From: Albidovulum sp.
GTDB lineage: Bacteria > Pseudomonadota > Alphaproteobacteria > Rhodobacterales > Rhodobacteraceae
Assembly: GCA_030837785.1 (NCBI GenBank)
Contig: JAUQYA010000060.1
Span: 1-44,080 of the forward strand
Length of the DNA stretch: 44,080 bases
Reading direction: 5' to 3'
Shown here: positions 1 to 6,174 of the stretch, piece by piece
Numbering within the stretch: the stretch's first letter is position 1
Layout of the letters: each line of letters opens with the position of its first letter
The notes under the pieces: model-generated
What the model was told of the DNA's origin: nothing
The model's input: only the letters and a program-made list of their open reading frames with translations
Database searches by the model: none
Position numbers and translations under genes: made by a program

Positions 1-1
1 C

Positions 2-226
2 AGCGGCGCGGGGCTGGTGAAGGCGGTCTGCACCGCGAAGGGCGAGCTGAAGTCGCTCGACATCGACCCGTCGATCTTCCAGCCCTCGGAGAAGGAGGTG
101 GTCGAGGACCTGATCCTCGCCGCGATCAAGGACGCGCAGAAGCGCGCCCAGGACCGTCTCCAGGAGGAACAGAAGCGGATGATGCAGGACCTTGGCCTGC
201 CCGCCGACGTGAAGCTGCCGTTCTGA
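2..226 (+). CDS. ybaB: YbaB/EbfC nucleoid-associated protein, C-terminal part
   Basis: The reading frame is already open at the window edge, so only about the last 74 residues are present and the start lies upstream. The fragment has the family's C-terminal pattern: G-A-G-L-V-K-A, a strand with K-G-E-L-K-S-L-D-I-D-P, then a long charged helix ending in M-x-x-x-x-G-L-P. YbaB proteins are small dimers that bind DNA and often sit between dnaX and recR. recR follows 77 bp downstream, so this looks like the usual dnaX-ybaB-recR block. The first in-frame ATG (17) is internal and not the true start. Confidence 0.9.
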   Translation, partial: SGAGLVKAVCTAKGELKSLDIDPSIFQPSEKEVVEDLILAAIKDAQKRAQDRLQEEQKRMMQDLGLPADVKLPF

Positions 227-245
227 TCCCCGCCTGTGCGGGGAT
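226..245 (+). other. Perfect hairpin at the ybaB stop codon
   Basis: ATCCCCGC (226-233) pairs fully with GCGGGGAT (238-245) around the tetraloop CTGT. The 5' arm begins at the last base of the ybaB stop codon. No T run follows, so it is not a standard intrinsic terminator. An attenuator or RNA-stabilising hairpin between ybaB and recR is possible; the role is unknown. Confidence 0.45.
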
Positions 246-303
246 GAGCTTTCCGCCACCTGTCGCCCCTGCGAACCCGGGGGGGCCGCTTCGAGACCCG
301 ACA

Positions 304-903
304 ATGACCGACGCCACCCGCGACATCGAGGCGCTGATCGACCTGATGGCCCGCCTGCCGGGGCTCGGGCCCCGCTCGGCGCGCCGCGCCGTGCTGCACC
401 TGATCAAGAAGCGCGGGCAGGTGATGGCGCCGCTCGCGCAGGCGATGGCCGATGTTGCCGCGACGGCGCGGGAATGCGCGGTCTGCGGCAACATCGGCAC
501 CAGTGACCTCTGCGACATCTGCCGCGACGAGCGCCGCGCGACGGGCGAGATCTGCGTGGTGGAGGATGTGGCGGACCTCTGGGCGATGGAACGCGGCCAC
601 GCCTTCAAGGGTCGCTACCATGTGCTCGGCGGCACGCTTTCCGCGCTCGATGCCGTCGGGCCGGAGGACCTGCGCATCCCGCGGCTCCTCGACCGGGTGC
701 GGGACGAGGGCATCGGCGAGGTGATCCTCGCACTCAATGCCACCGTCGACGGCCAGACCACGGCACATTACATCGCCGAGACGCTGGAGGGCACCGGCGT
801 CGCCGTCACCTCGCTCGCCCGGGGCGTGCCGATCGGGGGCGAGCTTGACTACCTCGACGACGGCACGATCCAGGCCGCGCTCCGCGCCCGGAAGACGATC
901 TGA
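304..903 (+). CDS. recR: Recombination mediator protein RecR
   Basis: This 199-residue protein has the normal RecR length and layout. It has an N-terminal helix-hairpin-helix (L-P-G-L-G-P-R-S-A near residue 20), a four-cysteine zinc site (C58, C61, C70, C73) and a C-terminal Toprim domain from about residue 81. RecR acts with RecF and RecO to load RecA on SSB-coated gapped DNA. I chose the ATG at 304 because M-T-D-A-T-R-D-I-E-A-L is a normal RecR beginning. An upstream in-frame ATG (244) would add 20 Pro/Gly-rich residues and would lie in the hairpin at 226-245. It follows ybaB on the same strand. Confidence 0.96.
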   Translation: MTDATRDIEALIDLMARLPGLGPRSARRAVLHLIKKRGQVMAPLAQAMADVAATARECAVCGNIGTSDLCDICRDERRATGEICVVEDVADLWAMERGHAFKGRYHVLGGTLSALDAVGPEDLRIPRLLDRVRDEGIGEVILALNATVDGQTTAHYIAETLEGTGVAVTSLARGVPIGGELDYLDDGTIQAALRARKTI

Positions 904-910
904 CGCCGGA

Positions 911-938
911 TTTCAGCATGGTTTCAGCCGCGTTTCAG
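911..938 (+). promoter_or_regulatory. Three direct TTTCAG repeats spaced exactly 11 bp
   Basis: TTTCAG occurs at 911, 922 and 933, one helical turn apart, just after recR. Tandem repeats with 11-bp phasing are the typical binding mode of OmpR/PhoB-type winged-helix regulators, which bind head-to-tail on one DNA face. The gene at 1328-2839 encodes such a winged-helix protein, so autoregulation is plausible. The repeats are seen directly; the role is inference. Confidence 0.45.
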
Positions 939-962
939 GACTCGCAGCCGATCATGCGCCAT

Positions 963-997
963 CCTTTCCAGCGGATCTCCGGATCCGTATGGAAAGG
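963..997 (+). other. Long imperfect hairpin covering the ribosome site of the next gene
   Basis: CCTTTCCA (963-970) pairs with TGGAAAGG (990-997). An inner stem GGATC (973-977)/GATCC (982-986) closes on a TCCG loop. The 3' arm holds GGAAAGG, the probable Shine-Dalgarno of the small gene whose ATG is at 1006. Folding would hide that site. No T run follows, so translational control is likelier than termination. Confidence 0.4.
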
Positions 998-1005
998 CGG
1001 GCATC

Positions 1006-1371
1006 ATGGACCGGCTGCGAGAATTTGGGTGCCGCGAAGCGGACCGGCCGGAGGCCGGAGACCCCGGAACCTGCGACCCGCTCGACCGCCTGGCCTCGGC
1101 CGACGATCTCAATGCCCTCTGGTCGATGGCCCAGTCCAGCGCCTTCGGCGCCAATCCGGGCGATGCATTGGCCATGCTGTCATCGCGCAACGCCCGCGCG
1201 CTCGACGGCGGGTTCGGCTTCCACCCCCTGGCAGCCGTCGCCCGGCTCATCCGCCGCCTGTGGTCCGCCTTGACAGGCCGGCCCGGATGGTGCGACTCTC
1301 GGATCGGAACCGGCACGGGGGCAGGGCGTGGAGCGCGACCTTCGTTTCGCCATCGGATCGAGCCTACTTGA
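1006..1371 (+). CDS. Small protein of unknown function upstream of a winged-helix regulator
   Basis: I do not recognise this 121-residue product. Third codon positions are mostly G or C until about position 1290, which supports coding. GGAAAGG lies 8 bp before the ATG. The middle reads like a soluble helical protein (D-D-L-N-A-L-W-S-M-A-Q), followed by an amphipathic stretch A-V-A-R-L-I-R-R-L-W-S-A-L. The last 44 bp overlap the regulator gene in another frame, so the two may be translationally coupled. The Arg/Gly-rich tail looks less protein-like, and the true end or frame could differ. No cysteine cluster, signal peptide or clear membrane helix is visible. Confidence 0.5.
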   Translation: MDRLREFGCREADRPEAGDPGTCDPLDRLASADDLNALWSMAQSSAFGANPGDALAMLSSRNARALDGGFGFHPLAAVARLIRRLWSALTGRPGWCDSRIGTGTGAGRGARPSFRHRIEPT

Positions 1372-2839
1372 CCGCGACCGCGGGCTCCTGACCCGCGACG
1401 GCACGCCGGTTCCGGTGCGCGCCAAGACTTTCGCGCTCATCCGCCACCTGGCCGAGAATCGCGGACGGCTGCTGAGCAAGGATGAACTATTCGACCAGCT
1501 CTGGCCGGGCCTGAGTGTGAGCGAGAACACCCTGACCCAGACGGTGCGTGACGCGCGCAAGGCGCTGGCCGGCGATGCGGGCATCTTGCAGACCGTGCCA
1601 CGCCGCGGCTACTTGCTGGCGGGAAGCGCCGACTCCGCGGCCGAGCCGGCCGCACCGCCCCGTGTCGTGGTTTTCCCGTTCCTGTGCCATTCGGCGCAAC
1701 CGGACGATGCCGCGCTGATCGACGGCATCGTCGAGGAAATCACCCACGGACTCGGCCGCTACGGCCTGATCCGCGTCGTTGCCCGCCATTCGGCCTTCCG
1801 CTTCCGTCCCGAATCCGCCAACCTGGCCAAAGCGGCGCGCGAACTCGGCGCCGACTATTTCGTCGAGGGGACCGCGCGGCGCGGCGCTGACGGTCTGAAT
1901 GCCTCGGTCGCGCTTTGCGGTACCGAGTCGGGCCGTCAGACCTGGTTCGAATGTTTCGCCATCACCGGCGATCCCCTGCATTTCGCCCAGGCGGTACTGC
2001 CGCACCGCATCATCACGCGCCTGATGCTTGACGTCGAACGGCGGATCGCCATACCGCCCGCCGCGTCCGGCACCCGCGACCTTGACGCCTACCAGTCCTT
2101 CGTCGTCGGCGTTGCCTGCCTGCGCCGGTACGGCGAGGGCGTCAACGAGGCCGGGCTCGCGCATCTCGAGCGCGCCCTCGCGCTTGACCCTGATTTCGCG
2201 CTGGCCCATGCCTATGTCGGTCTGGCGCTGCTGATGCTCGGGGACTATGTCGATCTGCCGCCGTCCATGCAGGCCCGCGCCCATGACAGCACCGCGCGCG
2301 CCATCCACCTCGCCCCGGAGGAGGGGCGTTGCCATTGGATCGCGGGCATCCTCGCCTTCTTCCAGCACGAGTACGCGGCCGCCGAGCTGCATATGGGGCG
2401 CGCCCTGTCGCTCAACCCCCACGATCCCGACTTCATGGCGCTGATGGGGCGCCTGGCGGCAGCGCGCGGCCGCCCCGGGGAAGGGCTGGCGTGGCTCGAC
2501 CAGGCCTTCGCGCTCAATCCGCTGCACCCGCCCTGGTACCACTGCGACATGTCCGGGGCGCTCCATGCCGCCGGCCGCTGGCGCGAGGCGATCGCGCATC
2601 TGAACTGCGTGCCGCGGTCATCCTGGTTTCAGGAGATGCGCCTGGCCGCCTGCCACGCCATGCTGGATGAGCCGGACCAGGCAGCGGCGCACCTGCGCTG
2701 CGCCCGCGACCTCGTACCGGGCCGCGACCTTCTGGCCGATGCGGCCGGGATCGAGGCCGAGCACGAGGCCGACCGCCAGCGTTTCGTGGCGGAGGTGGCG
2801 CGGGCGCAGGCGGCGCTGGCTGCAAGGGAACGGTTCTGA
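1328..2839 (+). CDS. Winged-helix (OmpR/CadC-type) regulator with TPR repeats
   Basis: The protein has 503 residues. Residues 1 to about 95 form an OmpR/PhoB-like winged helix: a short beta sheet, then L-L-S-K-D-E-L-F-D-Q-L-W and the recognition-helix region S-V-S-E-N-T-L-T-Q. Residues about 110-235 resemble the TolB-like segment often found behind this domain. From about 250 to 480, paired helices (L-D-P-D-F-A-L-A-H-A-Y) are TPR-like. No receiver domain or convincing membrane helix is present, unlike CadC, so it is probably a soluble one-component regulator with the TPR part as sensor or oligomerisation surface. The GTG start at 1328 sits right before the winged-helix fold and behind GCAGGG. 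Its target may be the phased repeats at 911-938. Confidence 0.85.
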   Translation: MERDLRFAIGSSLLDRDRGLLTRDGTPVPVRAKTFALIRHLAENRGRLLSKDELFDQLWPGLSVSENTLTQTVRDARKALAGDAGILQTVPRRGYLLAGSADSAAEPAAPPRVVVFPFLCHSAQPDDAALIDGIVEEITHGLGRYGLIRVVARHSAFRFRPESANLAKAARELGADYFVEGTARRGADGLNASVALCGTESGRQTWFECFAITGDPLHFAQAVLPHRIITRLMLDVERRIAIPPAASGTRDLDAYQSFVVGVACLRRYGEGVNEAGLAHLERALALDPDFALAHAYVGLALLMLGDYVDLPPSMQARAHDSTARAIHLAPEEGRCHWIAGILAFFQHEYAAAELHMGRALSLNPHDPDFMALMGRLAAARGRPGEGLAWLDQAFALNPLHPPWYHCDMSGALHAAGRWREAIAHLNCVPRSSWFQEMRLAACHAMLDEPDQAAAHLRCARDLVPGRDLLADAAGIEAEHEADRQRFVAEVARAQAALAARERF

Positions 2840-2877
2840 ATACGCCGAAAGGGGTTGCCCTTGCCTGTCGGGAAGCC

Positions 2878-3519
2878 ATGCGCGGCAACGATTTGGCCGC
2901 CGCGTCGCCCTGGCGGGCCGAAGATGTGATCATCGACCGGCCGCAATCGCGCGAGTTCATCCGCGGGCGCCTCCGCGGGCGCCTCCGCGAGCGCCTCCGC
3001 GGGCGCCTCCGCGGGCGCGAGAACTTCGCCGCACTGAATCGCGCCTACCCGGCCGCAGGTCGCTGGACCTTCGCGATGAACCGCACCCTCGCCGAGCGGG
3101 CCGAGATCGTGACCGACATGACCATCAGCGATGGCGCCGTCGTGGTCGGTGCCCTGACCTTCCGCAGCGTCCGGGACGGCCTGATCGCCCGCCAGACGGA
3201 GCTATGGCCCGACGACAGCCCGGCGCCGGACTGGCGCGCGAGATGGGTCGAACACTGCTGGGCGCGGCGAAGCGACCATCGCGCCGCGGGCATCCGCACG
3301 CCGCGCATCAAGAGCGAAAAAAGGGCGCGTGCTTCCACGCGCCCCTCACGTCACTCAACCGCCAAGCCTCAGGCCGAAACCGTCTCCACCGCCCTCGCCT
3401 CGACCGTGTCGCCCCGGGCGATCTCGATCCGGCGCGGCTTCAGCGCCTCGGGCACCTCGCGGACGAGGTCGATGTGCAGCATCCCGTCGGCATGCGTAGC
3501 GCCGCTGACCCTGACATGA
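2878..3519 (+). CDS. SnoaL/NTF2-like protein with internal repeat expansion and odd ends
   Basis: Residues about 10-125 read as a SnoaL-like (NTF2 superfamily) cone fold: A-E-D-V-I-I-D-R-P-Q-S, E-N-F-A-A-L-N-R-A-Y-P, and L-W-P-D-D-S-P-A-P-D-W-R-A-R-W-V-E. Members are small polyketide-cyclase- or isomerase-like proteins; the substrate cannot be told. A 12-bp tandem repeat (2961-3019) inserts an Arg-rich run where relatives probably have a single I-R-G-R-E-N-F. Homology-like sequence continues upstream of ATG 2878 to a CTG at 2836, which overlaps the regulator stop as CTGA and follows AAGGGA; that CTG may be the true start. Past the domain, about 85 residues run through the hsp20 terminator and antisense into hsp20, so the 3' end may have lost its stop. 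Confidence 0.6.
   Translation: MRGNDLAAASPWRAEDVIIDRPQSREFIRGRLRGRLRERLRGRLRGRENFAALNRAYPAAGRWTFAMNRTLAERAEIVTDMTISDGAVVVGALTFRSVRDGLIARQTELWPDDSPAPDWRARWVEHCWARRSDHRAAGIRTPRIKSEKRARASTRPSRHSTAKPQAETVSTALASTVSPRAISIRRGFSASGTSRTRSMCSIPSACVAPLTLT
2961..3019 (+). repeat. 12-bp tandem repeat, about 4.9 copies, inside the SnoaL-like gene
   Basis: The unit CCGCGGGCGCCT repeats at 2961, 2973, 2985 (one G-to-A change), 2997 and 3009 (partial). The length is a multiple of three, so copy changes keep the frame and add or remove four residues (R-G-R-L). Near-identity of copies suggests recent slippage. The repeat sits at a loop between two conserved segments of the SnoaL fold. Confidence 0.85.
3317..3344 (-). 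terminator. Intrinsic terminator of the hsp20 gene
   Basis: GGGCGCGTG (3323-3331) and CACGCGCCC (3336-3344) form a perfect 9-bp stem with a 4-base loop. On the minus strand it is followed by six T (A run 3317-3322). It lies 25 bp beyond the hsp20 stop. On the plus strand it lacks a T run, so the terminator serves hsp20 only. Confidence 0.9.
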
Positions 3520-3833
3520 TCAGCCAGCGCGAAGCGGCGTTCAAACGCGCGCGTCGCGATGCCGCGGTGCAGGTAGGTCTTCGCGGGGTCTTCGCCGGCC
3601 TTGCGGGCCGCGACGATCAGCGCGCCCTCCTTCACCTCGACGTTCAACTCGTCGCCCGAAAAGCCGGCGACGGCGATCGAGATGCGGTAGGCGTTCTCGT
3701 CGGTCTTCTCGATGTTGTAGGGCGGATAGGTGGGCTGGGCCACATCGGCCGAAAGCACCCTGTCCATCAGGTCGGCAACGCGGTCGAAGCCGACGGTCGC
3801 GCGATAAAGCGGCGAAAGGTCGAACGTGCGCAT
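3369..3833 (-). CDS. Small heat-shock protein, Hsp20/IbpA family
   Basis: The 154-residue protein has a short N-terminal arm (G-F-D-R-V-A-D-L-M-D-R), an alpha-crystallin domain at about 35-135 (Y-P-P-Y-N-I-E-K, then the A-x-x-x-x-G-M-L strand) and a C-terminal I-x-I-type motif (R-R-I-E-I). These match IbpA-class holdases, which keep unfolding proteins soluble in the cytoplasm until DnaK/ClpB refold them. G-M-L replaces the usual G-V-L, a mild change. The gene stands alone: it has its own terminator, and its 5' leader resembles a ROSE thermometer that hides the GGAGG ribosome site. Heat control at transcription and translation is therefore likely. Confidence 0.93.
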   Translation of the reverse strand: MRTFDLSPLYRATVGFDRVADLMDRVLSADVAQPTYPPYNIEKTDENAYRISIAVAGFSGDELNVEVKEGALIVAARKAGEDPAKTYLHRGIATRAFERRFALADHVRVSGATHADGMLHIDLVREVPEALKPRRIEIARGDTVEARAVETVSA

Positions 3834-3925
3834 GAGTCATCCTCCGTTGAGCGATGAAGCCCAAGCCCCGCGCAGGGCCCGGGCCGGTCCAGTTCCGGGG
3901 CCCTGATACGGCACCCCGGCAGGGG
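3834..3925 (-). promoter_or_regulatory. ROSE-like RNA thermometer in the hsp20 leader
   Basis: On the minus strand, CAUC-G-CUC (3856-3849) pairs with GAG-GAUG (3844-3838) around loop AACG. This gives seven pairs with one bulged G, and the ribosome site GGAGG is fully inside the stem. The strand facing it reads UCGCU, which fits the U-Y-G-C-U signature of ROSE elements, where a bulged or mispaired G makes the stem melt on heating. Further upstream the leader can form other GC-rich hairpins, for example CCCC-UGCC-GGGG near 3915-3926. ROSE elements typically precede hsp20 genes in alphaproteobacteria. The pairing is read from sequence; the thermometer role is inference. Confidence 0.65.
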
Positions 3926-3927
3926 TC

Positions 3928-3956
3928 AGATGTGAACGGCAGGCGCGGAAATCAAG
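3928..3956 (-). promoter_or_regulatory. Possible heat-shock (RpoH-type) promoter of hsp20
   Basis: On the minus strand CTTGAT (3956-3951) is followed after 16 bp by CACATCT (3934-3928). The CTTG start resembles the RpoH -35 element; the -10 part is only a partial match. Transcription from here would give a leader of roughly 90 nt, a suitable length for the ROSE-like structure. Confidence 0.3.
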
Positions 3957-3963
3957 GGCCCGG

Positions 3964-4797
3964 TCAGGGCCGGACGAACTTCGCCGCGGTCTTCGCCGAC
4001 GAGAACCCGCTGCCCGGCGCAGCCCGGACGAAGGGCGTCTCGCCTGCGGCAAGGGCTGCGCGCAACTCGCCGAGCGGCCCCTCCATCTGGGTGCCGAGCG
4101 CGACCGGCCGGCGGTCCATCTCGGCCTTCGCAGAGACCACCGAGACGATCCTGGGCTCGCCGTCCTCCATCGCGAAGATCGGCGCGCCGGAGGATCCGAA
4201 ATCGACCGAGCAGGTCAGCACGAGGATGCCCGGCTCGCGCCCCAGCACCTCGCAGGCCGGCTGGAGCGCGGGCGCCTCGGCCCGGTCGAGCGCATAGGAG
4301 ACGACACCCACGGTGTCGCCCTGCACCGGGTCGTGGCCGATGCCGAAGGGATGGACCGAGGGCAGCCGGATCGGCTGGTCAAGCTCGAGGATCGCAAGGT
4401 CGTAGGCCACGCGGTCGATCCGGTCGCGCCCTTCGTAGACATAGTCGGGATGCGGCACGGCCCGCCGAACGCCCCGATAGGCGACGGCACGGCCACCCCG
4501 CCAGCCGGCGAGGAACTCGAATTCGGCCGCGTCGTAGGCCTGCCCGGTCTTCTGGTCGTAAAGACAATGCGCCGCGGTCAGGACCAGCGCCGGCGCGATC
4601 AGCGTGCCGGTGCAGAAGGCCGACCGCCCGATGTCGATGCGGCCCACCGCCTCCCAGCCGCGGGTCGCGTCCGCCGTGGTCAGTTCGGTCAGCGCGGCAT
4701 CCTGTCGGGCCTCCTGCGCCACGGCCGGGCCAGCGGTCATGCTGCCGCCCGCGCTGCCGATCATCAGGGCGGTCACCGCCGCCAGAACCGTCCGCAT
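3964..4797 (-). CDS. Secreted trypsin-like serine protease (S1 family)
   Basis: The 277-residue precursor starts with a signal peptide (M-R-T-V-L-A-A-V-T-A-L-M-I, cleavage probably after A-V-A near 27). The chymotrypsin-fold triad is complete: H77 in T-A-A-H-C, D133 in Y-D-L-A-I-L, and S203 in G-S-S-G-A-P. The product should be a periplasmic or secreted endopeptidase. Cysteines 62/78 and 182/196 could form disulfides. There is no PDZ domain, so this is not DegP/HtrA. The Ser/Ala/Lys tail after residue 255 looks disordered. It lies between glcF and hsp20 on the same strand, but with spacings of 84 and 130 bp. The target is unknown. Confidence 0.9.
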   Translation of the reverse strand: MRTVLAAVTALMIGSAGGSMTAGPAVAQEARQDAALTELTTADATRGWEAVGRIDIGRSAFCTGTLIAPALVLTAAHCLYDQKTGQAYDAAEFEFLAGWRGGRAVAYRGVRRAVPHPDYVYEGRDRIDRVAYDLAILELDQPIRLPSVHPFGIGHDPVQGDTVGVVSYALDRAEAPALQPACEVLGREPGILVLTCSVDFGSSGAPIFAMEDGEPRIVSVVSAKAEMDRRPVALGTQMEGPLGELRAALAAGETPFVRAAPGSGFSSAKTAAKFVRP

Positions 4798-4881
4798 CCC
4801 TGCCTCCGCCTGTCCGGACGGTTCCTACCCGCCGCTTGGGGCAAGAATATGGCCGCTAGCCGCCGCAGGCAACGGCCCCGG

Positions 4882-6174
4882 TCAGCCGCCCGCACCGAGC
4901 GCGCGCGGTCGCGGCCCTCCCGTGGCCCAGTCGAGCAGTTCCACCGCATGGACGACCGGGACGGCGCTGCCCGATCCGATCTGGATCATGCAGCCGATGT
5001 TGCCGGCGGCGATCACGTCAGGCCGCCGCGCCTCCAGCGTCGCCACCTTGCGCCGCTTCAGCTCCGCCGAAATCTCCGGCTGGAGGAGGTTGTAGGTGCC
5101 GGCCGAGCCGCAGCAGAGATGCGCGTCCGCCGGCTCCACAACCTCGAACCCCGCTGCCTTGAGGAGCGCCTTCGGCGCCTCCGTCACCCTCTGCCCGTGC
5201 TGCAACGAACAGGCCGCGTGATAGGCCACGCGCAGCGCCTCCGGCGCCTTCGCCTGCGGCTTCAGCCGGGCCAGAAGCTCGGTCACGTCGCAGGCGAGGC
5301 CCGCCACCTCCGCCGCCTCGGCCGCCATGCCCGTGGTGCGGAACATGTGGCCATAGTCCTTCACCGTCGTGCCGCAGCCGGAGGTGTTGATCACGATCGC
5401 ATCGAGCCCGCCCCGGCGCTTCTCCCCGATCCAGGCGCGGATGTTCGCCCCGGCCGAGCGATGCGCCTCGGCCTCGCGGCCCATGTGATGGGTCAGCGCC
5501 CCGCAGCAGCCCGCGCCCTCCGCCACCACGACCTCGCAGCCGAGCCGCCTGAGAAGCCGGATCGTCGCGTCGTTGATGTCGGTGTTGAGCGCCTTCTGCG
5601 CGCAGCCCGTCATCAGCGCCACCCGCATCCGCCGTTCGCCCGTCGCCGCAAACACCTGCGGATCGTCGTTGCGGCTGACCGGGGGGAGCCTTTTCGGCGC
5701 CATCGCCACCATCGCCCTGAGCCGGGGGTCGGGCAGCGCCCGGGCGAAGGGCCGCACCAGCCGCGCGCCCAGCAGCGCCATCCGGAAGCGCCGGGGATGC
5801 GGGATCACCCGCGCCAGGAGCCACCTGAGCGCCCGGTCCCGGAACGGCCGGCGATATGTCTTCTCGATATGGGCGCGGGCATGGTCCACCAGATGCATGT
5901 AATGCACGCCCGAGGGGCAGGTCGTCATGCAGGCCAGGCACGAAAGACAGCGGTCGATGTGCTTCACGGTCTTCTCGTCCGCCGGCCGCCCGCTCTCCAG
6001 CATCTCCTTGATCAGGTAGATGCGGCCCCTTGGGCCGTCGAGTTCGTCGCCCAGCACCTGGTAGGTCGGGCAGGTGGCGGTGCAGAAGCCGCAGTGGACG
6101 CAGGCGCGCAGGATTTCGTTGGCCCGCGCGATGCCGGGGTCGCGAAGCTGGTCTTCGGTGAAATGCGTCTGCAT
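4882..6174 (-). CDS. glcF: Glycolate oxidase iron-sulfur subunit GlcF
   Basis: The 430-residue protein has two ferredoxin-type 4Fe-4S sites, C25-x2-C28-x2-C31-x3-C35 and C76-x2-C79-x2-C82-x3-C86. Two CCG-type domains follow (G-A-G-C-C-G-A-L and L-C-C-G-S-A-G), as in GlcF and heterodisulfide-reductase-like subunits. It passes electrons from the GlcD/GlcE flavoproteins to the membrane quinone pool during glycolate oxidation to glyoxylate. The glcE stop and glcF start overlap by one base (TGATG), so the two are translationally coupled. Length is near that of the E. coli protein (about 407), and no ligand cysteine is missing. Confidence 0.96.
   Translation of the reverse strand: MQTHFTEDQLRDPGIARANEILRACVHCGFCTATCPTYQVLGDELDGPRGRIYLIKEMLESGRPADEKTVKHIDRCLSCLACMTTCPSGVHYMHLVDHARAHIEKTYRRPFRDRALRWLLARVIPHPRRFRMALLGARLVRPFARALPDPRLRAMVAMAPKRLPPVSRNDDPQVFAATGERRMRVALMTGCAQKALNTDINDATIRLLRRLGCEVVVAEGAGCCGALTHHMGREAEAHRSAGANIRAWIGEKRRGGLDAIVINTSGCGTTVKDYGHMFRTTGMAAEAAEVAGLACDVTELLARLKPQAKAPEALRVAYHAACSLQHGQRVTEAPKALLKAAGFEVVEPADAHLCCGSAGTYNLLQPEISAELKRRKVATLEARRPDVIAAGNIGCMIQIGSGSAVPVVHAVELLDWATGGPRPRALGAGG

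Noticed and set aside
226..245. Hairpin ATCCCCGC-CTGT-GCGGGGAT considered as a CRISPR repeat
   Set aside because: Single copy with no spacer pattern, although type I-E repeats have a similar stem.
2961..3019. 12-bp tandem repeats considered as CRISPR or iterons
   Set aside because: No spacers; head-to-tail, in frame within a gene, no replication gene nearby.
2667..3857. Arg-rich open frame of about 396 codons overlapping the regulator, SnoaL-like and hsp20 genes
   Set aside because: Crosses three supported genes and a terminator, with no recognisable domain.
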